Origin: Paraspadella gotoi
Lineage: Eukaryota; Chaetognatha
DNA: 64,000 bases
Direction of reading: 5' to 3'
Assembly (NCBI GenBank): GCA_051294375.1
Contig: CM119269.1
Location: 11,944,896-12,008,895 of the forward strand
Shown here piece after piece: positions 56,677 through 64,000 of the stretch. How positions within the stretch are numbered: position 1 is the first letter of the stretch; every line of letters begins with the position of its first letter. The position numbers and the translations under genes were made by a program. The notes beneath the pieces are model-generated. The model was not told where the DNA came from, searched no databases, and was given only the letters and a program-made list of their open reading frames with translations.

Positions 56677-57324
56677 TCACTGATTGAGAGCGGCGGAGTT
56701 GTTGTTGGATGTTGTGGTCAGTTGGCGCTGCATCTGGCTGATCATCTCTTGCATTCGCGCAATCTCCGCGTCTTTTTGCTTCAACAGTTTCTCCTTGGAG
56801 GATTTTTGTTCTTCCTGTTGAGGGAGGGAGAGGGAGGGAGAGAAGGAAGGAATGAGAAAAAAAAGATAATGTGTTGAATGTATAAATCACGCTTAATGCC
56901 GCCTTTTAAATAAGGTACAATTAAAGTATAATGTTATAAAATGCAATAAGTATAAAACGACAAATTGTCGGCTAAAAATGACTGATAATGCGTCCTAAAT
57001 ATAGCAGTGATAGAGAGAGAGATATATAGCAATGAGNNNNNNNNNNAGAGAGAGAGCGCCAAAACCCCTGACTTGTTCAAAAGCGGCTCTGGTGACGACA
57101 GCGCTACTTCTGTCCACGTTCGTCGCTCGCATCGTCTTCGTGATGTACGTGGCGCGATAGTTTTCGTAGTGAACGTCTCGCGTCACATCCTGTGAACCGA
57201 AATATCCGTGATTATCGATTTCAGAAAAACGTTCAGAGATTTTCGTGACGAGGCTCTGTCCTATTATGTAAATCTGGTTAGTCACGTTTTAAGCTAGATA
57301 ATAGATAAGCAGGTGACCGACCAT

Positions 57325-57374
<50 letters not shown>

Positions 57375-60300
57375 TTTTTGTCTTAAATTGAAAGTATCCC
57401 TGTCTGAATATAAATTTCTTTTCTAAATAATTTGCCTGTTCTAAAATCGGATATCGTGTGGCGCAGGTCACAAAACCTTTTCACAATTTACTATTTCATT
57501 CAGATAATCTCAATCTTCACCATCACTGGAGTTAACAAACTCCCACTCTCTACCCGAAGCCCCTTACAGTATGGTTGACAAAAATCCTCCAACCGTTTAT
57601 CAGCGGCCATTGGTACAGGAGGCAAGTCATTCGCCTCCCAACCCAAAGGTCCGGGGTTCTAGCCCGGTGGTCGCTTAGCAGTTGAGAGGGACGGGGCGCT
57701 TAACCCGCCTGTAACATGGTGTTACAGCCTGATCCGAAGCTCAGGGACTGCTTTTATTGAACAGTTCTGTCTCTAACTCATAACAATAATTACTGTCTCT
57801 TCATTGGTGAGCCCGACTTCCGAACACAACAGCAAAGACAACACTTTCAGGCGACATGCCTCAACCTGGCGATGCACTTTCCGCCAACAACACATTAGGC
57901 GACATGCCTCAACTTGGTGACGAACTCATAACCATTATTACTGGCTTTTCAACAGTTAACTTTTTTCGATGAAATCCCGGCTTTTCTTCGGATGTATTAT
58001 AATTATTTATTATAAATTATTATAAATTATTATTATTATTTATTATAAATTCAATAAATAGGCGATCTTGCCCCCGACTTTGAACTATAGTAGATTTCAT
58101 GGCTGAAAATAGCCTAGCAAACGCTAACACCCTATATTCTTTTAATGAAGACTCTCGCACAGTCCAGTTTATTCACTCCCACATTACTTCCTTATGAAGT
58201 GGAATATTATTTTCAATTGCAATATAAAAGGACCGGATCCTCGAGTATTATATCGCTATTGTTACCGACTCCTACCTTGAGATCTTGCATGTGCGTGCTG
58301 ACGAGAACGCTCCGAAGTTTAGAAAAGTCGGAATGCTTGGGGTTTTCCACCTCGACGATGCCCCACGGATATTGTCGTCCTCGGACGCGTTTCCCGTTAA
58401 CCTCCAGAATTTGATTAGAACCGATGACAGCGAATGGAATGGCTTGCTTCAATTCTTCGTCCTGGATTAAAGATAAATTACAGATGGAACACTTTGTAAC
58501 AGGTGTCACAGATGTAAAAGCGAAGATTTACTAATAGTTTACAGCGATTATTGAAAGATATGGACCATTGGAAAATGGACAATAGTCAAAATGTGAGTAA
58601 CGAATTTATTTCCAAGTATTTCAAAATTTTGACATAAAATTAATTAATTCATAAACTTCCGTATATAAAAAAAACGTAAATGAAAACGTAAGTGGAAAAC
58701 GAAGGCATACGAAAGGACTTTTCAAGGACGTACCCTTTCTTCTTCTGACCCAGAAAAATAACAATTTTGGGATGTTGTGGCAACCGATAAGACTTAGTCA
58801 GATCAGAATAATTTTATTCGCAACAAGAGACAAAACGTGAATGAAGGAAATATCAGGAGATGCTAAGTCTAAATTCATAACAAAGGATAAACGGTTAAGC
58901 CAGTTGGTGAATAAGGTCAATGACCTAAGAAACGATGGTAAGTGAAATGAGGGAGAAAGAGTTCATGCGTGTTCTTAGTGAGGAGAGATATCGGTTGACC
59001 ACAATGTTTTCTTGGTAAGGCTTAGGGTAAGTCGCCTCAACTTACTTGCTTTTTGTAATCTTCGTCTTCGTCGGAATCGCAATCGGGAAATTGATAAATG
59101 CGAATTTCTTCGTCAGCGAGTTGACTGCGCACCTAAAAACCAAATCATTAAATTAACGTATAAAATTATATGTTAATATTAAAATTATTTTATTATATTG
59201 TCACCGACCTTGGGCTTATTGTCTACTTTAACTGAGAAGCCCTGTGTGACATCGAGAATTTCATGAGATTCTATTTTGATCCTTCACACTGTAGTTATAA
59301 GATATCCGCATCGAGCTTCCTTTATCTTTTTCCATAAAAGGTATTCGTTCTCACATCATAAATCAGAAGCCTTATCAATTCAAAAAGGTCACAGCTACTA
59401 CAACCGTGACACCTCTACATATCACTTTTTACTTTCTGTTAGAGGAGATTTAAATGAATAAAATAAGATCGTAAAGTGAAATTAGTATAGGAAAAACATT
59501 CTGAGTTCTAAATCACGTGTATTAGGTTCTGAGGAAGAGTCAAGTAGGAGGAGGAAGAGGAATTGAAAACATTGGAATTTACAACTTTAAAAAATCTTTA
59601 AAAAAACGTAAAGTTTGGAACATAAATGAAAGAAAGAATACATGTATTAGTAAAGAATGCTCTAAAGGATCTGGCCTAAGGGGTTTAATAAGGATTGTAA
59701 CTATTGTTCGGTCGAATACACATTCTCGTTTCGATCGACCTCGCTGATTAATTATTATTTATTATTTATCATTCACATTGACTCACCTTAGCTTTGAGTT
59801 TCTGAATTTCTTTCATCGTCATTGTGTCGGCTTTCGCGATGACGGGAATGATATTGACTTTGTTGTGTAATCTCTTAAATGATAAATGACAAAAAGAGAT
59901 TACTGGTTAATCTTGCGTTATTTATAAACCCTCGGACAGAAAAGAAAACATTGGAATCGTCTTTATGGATTCAATTTTACGTTTAAAAACCTTTTCCCCC
60001 CCAACATATTTGTAAACATTTTTAGCACCTACAATTGAACAAACAGAAATTGGCCATTATTTCAACGTGGTGTAGATAAGATCCCCTACATGGTGACAAT
60101 TTTACAAGCGCCGGTAGAAATACGCTGTCATTTGCAAACCAGTGGTTATTTCATTGATTTTAAAATTTAGTTGAATAGAAAATACTAAAACTATTTTTGT
60201 GTTAAAATTTTATATTGATCAGTTAAGATATGCCTTGACAATGAGTGGAGAAAGTTGGCTTGTAAAATCGGGTTTCATTTTCCAACTCACTTTTTTTAGA

Positions 60301-63300
60301 TTCAATTTTTTCTCTTACTTTCAGTGAGTTTTTTGAAAAAATTTGAAATAAAATAGTATTAATTTTATTATCTTCTGAAAGCCCTTTCATATCTAAAAAG
60401 AATGACGTACTTACAAATACTGTAGTATAAAATTTAACTGGCCCAGCTTTAATTTAATTAGGATACTCAAAAACGAGACATCTTTTTAAAAATCAATAGC
60501 TGGAGAGTAAATTTATGATATTTATCAAATGGTGATTGGCTATCTTAAATCCTTTTTTCTCAGGCTCTTTCATGATACTTATATATAATAATTTTTTATG
60601 TTATAATAATTTAAACAGGTCATATATTTTGAAAAAAGATTTAAAATTTTAAATAATTCACTTTTAATACTCTTAATTGAACCAAGACTGGGCACTGGGC
60701 AGCTCACTTTTTATGTTAGAGCTTTCGTAAGTATATCATTCTCTTCATATTTTTAAGGGCTTTCTGAGGATATTAATATTATTAATATTTTGATAAACAC
60801 TTTGTTAAAAAAGTGTTAAAAGTTTAAAAAAAATTGATTTTAAAAACAGTGAGTTAGAAAATGAAACCCGATTTTACAAGTCAACTTTCTCCACTCATTG
60901 TCAAGCCATATCTTAACTCATCACTATAAAATTTTAACACATAAATAGTTTTAGTATTTTCTACTCAAATAATTTTTAAAATAAAAAAATAACCACTGGT
61001 TTATAAATGACAGCGTATTTCTACCGGCGCTTGTAAAATTGTCACCATGTATATGAGCTAATTCATTGCTTTGCCTAATATTTTGCAATTCTTTAACTGA
61101 CCTTCATGAAGACCTTGTCTATTGGTCGCAGCCCGTGGCCAATGGGGGAAATAAAGTAGAGGCAACAGTGAACTCGGTTGTCTTGAATGTTTTTGCGGTT
61201 GAGACCAGATTCGTCCTGTTGTCATCGAAAAACAAAACAAAATAATTCCAAGAGCAAAGTTATATATTTTTCAGATTTTCTTCTCGTTGAATATACATAT
61301 GATTCTATTCTAAAAAAATCGTTGAAGTTTCTCTCTCTGTTCGAAAATGTTCTCAACAAAAAAGACAATAAGAGATCGAAAACAAAAAATATAAGAAATT
61401 AAAGGAATTGGGAATGTCACCAGAAAATGAAAATCTGACGGATAAAAGATAGAAATCTGCCGTTTTAGGTTCTCGAATTCCATCCAATATTGAATATAAT
61501 TATAATTATTAAAACGTTATATATCATTAACTAAAGCATTTACCTTAAAATACTGCTCGAACTGGCTATCGATGAAAGCCTCCACCGGCTCCCAACATTC
61601 CTCGTTATTGACGGCGTCTCCGAATCCCGGTGTGTCTACGATGGTGAGACGGAGTTTGACGCCGCGTTCCTCGATCTCCAACATCTTCTTCTCGATGTTG
61701 ACGGTCTTGTCGATGCGCTCCTCCACGCCCAACAGTTTACGGTCTTTGTAGAGATCTGTCGAGAAAGGATTTTCGCCGAGGGAGGGGGGGAAGTCACGGT
61801 GAATAGTTCGAGAAGGAATTTGTGATGTGTGAAAGTTGTCATTATTTGACGAAAGCTCCCTATTTCATTTCTTGAATCTTGAGCTCAATTTTTATCCTGT
61901 TATCTAATCTTAATCTTTTACCAAACCTCCAACCTAAACTCTAACCCTAATTCGTGACTTAATAACTTAATAATTTAATAACATAATTATTAATTAGGAA
62001 TCCTTAACCCTGACAATTATGCGTAACCTTAAACCACTATCCTTAACCCTAATCCCTGACCAGTGACCAACTCCCTAACCAAACCCCTCACCTCACTCTC
62101 ACCTCTGATCTAATCTTTAAATTTAAAATCTGACCCAATACTGATATTAAGCATAAATGGGACGCTTTAGTAATATACTATCTAGGAAAAACTATGCTCT
62201 TATACAGCAAATTGAGGTGTGACAGTGAAATGTTTTTCGGCATCTTTAACACAATTCTTTTTACCCTCGATGTTGATGTTGAGCATCTTTCCCTCTTTTC
62301 TGAGAGCTATAATAACATTTTTTTGAAGCAGAAATGGTGGAAAACTAAATATAATTTTTTTGCTATTTTTCATTTGAAGTAACAATATTTTTTTGCCTGT
62401 AACTTCTAAACGATTTGATCTACAAAAAAAATAAAAGAAAGCTACTAAAAAGAAATTCAATGTAGATTCGGAATTTTTTAAATTTGATTTTAAATCAAAT
62501 AAGTTTTTGAGTAGATATCTTTTATTAAAAATGTGATATACTTTTAGATAGTATGTCGAAAAAGTTGGTACCTGTCAAAAACATGCTGTTGGTAAGAGTT
62601 GATTTCCCGAGTCCAGATTCGCCAACGACCATGAGAGTGAAATCGAAGCCGCGTTTCACCGATTTGCGATGAATCTATTATGAATTCATGCTGTGAGATA
62701 TGCATAGCAGATATTTTTGTACGAGAACTTGCTAAGTTTTAAAACGATGTTCAAGTTTAGGAAAAGGTGACTTTTTTCTTTATTTCTTTCGGTCTAGTTA
62801 GTTCATTTATTTATTTATTTATTTATTGATTTATATATATATATTTATTTATTGTTTCTTTGTTTTCTTTGTTTTCTTTATTTTTTCTTCTTTATTTATT
62901 TTTTCTTTCTTTCTGTACTTATTTTTTTCTTTCTTTCTTTTCTTTCTTTCTTTTATTTATTTCCTTATTTCTTTCCCTATTTCTTTTCTTTCTTTTCTTT
63001 ATTTCTTTCCATTTTTCTTTCCGTCCCATTCACCTGTTCAGGGAGGGTGGCGAATCCGATCCCAATGCCCGACGATGCGTCGCCCTCCTCTCTACTTCCG
63101 GCATCCAATCTGTCCGCGGATCTTTCGCGACTGAACCTGTCATAAATTATAGACATTATGAGTGATCAAATGACTGATAATTGATGAATCGCAGGTTAAT
63201 TTAATGACAGCCATAGTGAATGATAAAAAAAGATAACACGACTGATAAATGACAGCCAAAATAACAACAGTTTATTGTCAAACCAAAATTTTTTGTCACT

Positions 63301-63739
63301 GTTAAAAACAATCTATATTTAATGATAACACCGTTAGAAAAGAAAACTAAATTAAATTCATCGCCAAAAAATACGAAAAAAAAACCGTTCGATTCCAAAG
63401 CTAATTTTGTGTTGAGGCCGCATATTTGCCTTTGTTTTTAATTTTTAAGTCATAATTTTAACCCGCAGATAAGTTTAATGTTTCATTGTTTTGTTAAAAC
63501 ATTACATCAGGATTTTACGAAACGATTTAGATAGCAGACAAGGCGAAAACAAAGGACTGAATTTTTTTTGACGATTGAAGCGGTTGACGTAAACTGAATA
63601 ACATCAAACAATGTATATTGTAAAATGTCTTCAGATAATACCTGGTGCTGGCCGTTGGAGTTCCGTAGCTCCTAGCGTCTCTCAATGACTCGCTACTTCT
63701 CAAGTGGCTCCTCGAATAAGACGACGATGACGACGACAT
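56677..63739 (-). CDS. Septin, SEPT2-group GTPase
   Basis: Complete gene of ten exons (minus): 63739-63642, 63136-63034, 62674-62572, 61755-61544, 61215-61102, 59873-59787, 59132-59046, 58461-58276, 57189-57073, 56814-56677, encoding 414 aa. Septins form GTP-binding filaments at the cortex, cytokinetic ring and ciliary base. The protein has a Ser-rich start ([16 protein letters not shown]), a polybasic RKSVKRGF, the P-loop GESGLGKST (about residue 85), switch II DTPGFGD (about 142), the G4 motif AKAD (about 223), the septin-unique element with [14 protein letters not shown], and a C-terminal coiled coil ([20 protein letters not shown]). The block HMQDLK then [12 protein letters not shown] matches SEPT2/5 type. 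All exon phases agree. Intron 9 has a 10-N gap and intron 5 a long-TIR element. The gene is convergent with the myosin exons upstream. Confidence 0.95.
57037..57046. other. Assembly gap (10 N) in septin intron 9
   Basis: Ten N within a GA-rich stretch just outside exon 9. Confidence 0.95.
57332..57371. repeat. (CT)n microsatellite in septin intron 8
   Basis: A pure CT run of about 40 bases. Confidence 0.9.
57567..57925 (+). mobile_element. Solo LTR plus leader, Ty3/Gypsy-like (septin intron 8)
   Basis: The LTR runs from about TATGGTTGACAAAAATCC to ATTACTGTCTCTTCA. TGGTGAGCCCGACTTCCGAA follows immediately, then GGCGACATGCCTCAACCTGG. Inside the LTR are CGCCTCCCAACCCAAAGG and TCCGGGGTTCTAGCCCGG, like the 3' half and B box of a tRNA. 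It is the most complete LTR copy in the window. Confidence 0.6.
60087..61051. mobile_element. Long-TIR element in septin intron 5
   Basis: The ends TACATGGTGACAATTTTACA and TGTAAAATTGTCACCATGTA are perfect inverted copies. The arms stay similar for about 220 bases (GTAGAAATACGCTGTCATTT, ATGAGTGGAGAAAGTTG). A TA duplication would fit a Tc1/mariner-type element. It fills about three quarters of the intron and has no transposase. Confidence 0.75.
61915..62100. repeat. Degenerate AACCCTAA-type repeats in septin intron 3
   Basis: It contains CTAACCCTAATTCGTGAC, CCTTAACCCTAATCCCTGAC and CTCCCTAACCAAACCCC. The style is similar to that at 39380-39790. Confidence 0.55.
62765..63030. repeat. Pyrimidine-rich tract in septin intron 2
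   Basis: TTTATTTATT and TTTCTTTCTTTT low-complexity sequence, open in plus frames by composition only. Confidence 0.85.
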
Positions 63740-64000
63740 AATTCGTGAGCGGAATTAAAAAAATCTGATCACGTCGAAGGAATATTTTCGATGTCTCTCT
63801 CTCTCTATCGTTTCCTATTAAGTTAGGGGTTCGACAGAAACGTCTTGCGATCCCTCAATCTCTCACTCGCTTCGTAGGAATCCAGGATATTTTTCAACAT
63901 TAAACAGGCGAAAATTGGCGAATCGGTTGAGTTTTACGCCTTACGAAAATATTTACTCGAAAAGTGTTAGGCGAAGCATAAGTTTTTTTCTTTCTTAATC

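Overview
The window is nuclear DNA of an animal. Every recognisable gene is split by spliceosomal GT-AG introns. The gene set is metazoan and eukaryotic: ARL3, an IFT144/WDR19 orthologue, an ELOVL4-type elongase, a class IX (Ras-association) myosin and a SEPT2-group septin. Exons are GC-richer than the very AT-rich introns and spacers. The protein matches are close to vertebrate sequences but the genome is not vertebrate; a marine invertebrate, perhaps an early-branching one, is my guess. Runs of N, one frameshifted exon and near-identical copies beside gaps point to a long-read draft assembly.

Layout. 1-2040: a hammerhead-motif/(CT)n repeat split by a hAT-like element. 2044-16237: a compact block of four plus-strand genes 0.3-0.6 kb apart: the 3' end of a kelch-repeat gene, ARL3 (4 exons), IFT144 (28 exons, complete, 1349 aa) and ELOVL4-like (6 exons, complete, 291 aa). 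ARL3 and IFT144 are both ciliary trafficking genes. 16.2-19.7 kb: AT-rich, no clear gene. 19.7-35.3 kb: a large, imperfect, nested inverted-repeat structure built from several repeat families; near its middle are two exons of an M1 aminopeptidase, one frameshifted, on the minus strand. 35.3-39.9 kb: minisatellites and telomere-like repeats. 39.9-56.3 kb: the first six exons of a class IX myosin, with giant repeat-filled introns; intron 2 holds a probable minus-strand nested gene. 56.7-63.7 kb: a complete ten-exon septin on the minus strand. No later myosin exon was found, so the septin is either nested in the myosin or the myosin model is broken here.

The most interesting repeat content is a family of units in which a (CT)n-rich body is followed by a hammerhead-ribozyme-like core (CTGATGA, stem II, GAAA, self-complementary ACATGT, then C). 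One copy has an intact core plus a plausible stem I. Hairpin derivatives of the same family occur elsewhere, one flanked by a 13-bp target-site duplication. Other families are a hAT-like element with 8-bp duplication, an element with GTCGGATCTGC inverted ends and internal ~160-bp tandem modules, Ty3/Gypsy-like LTR fragments with a tRNA-like B-box motif, and long-TIR non-autonomous elements that fill introns of WDR19 and the septin.
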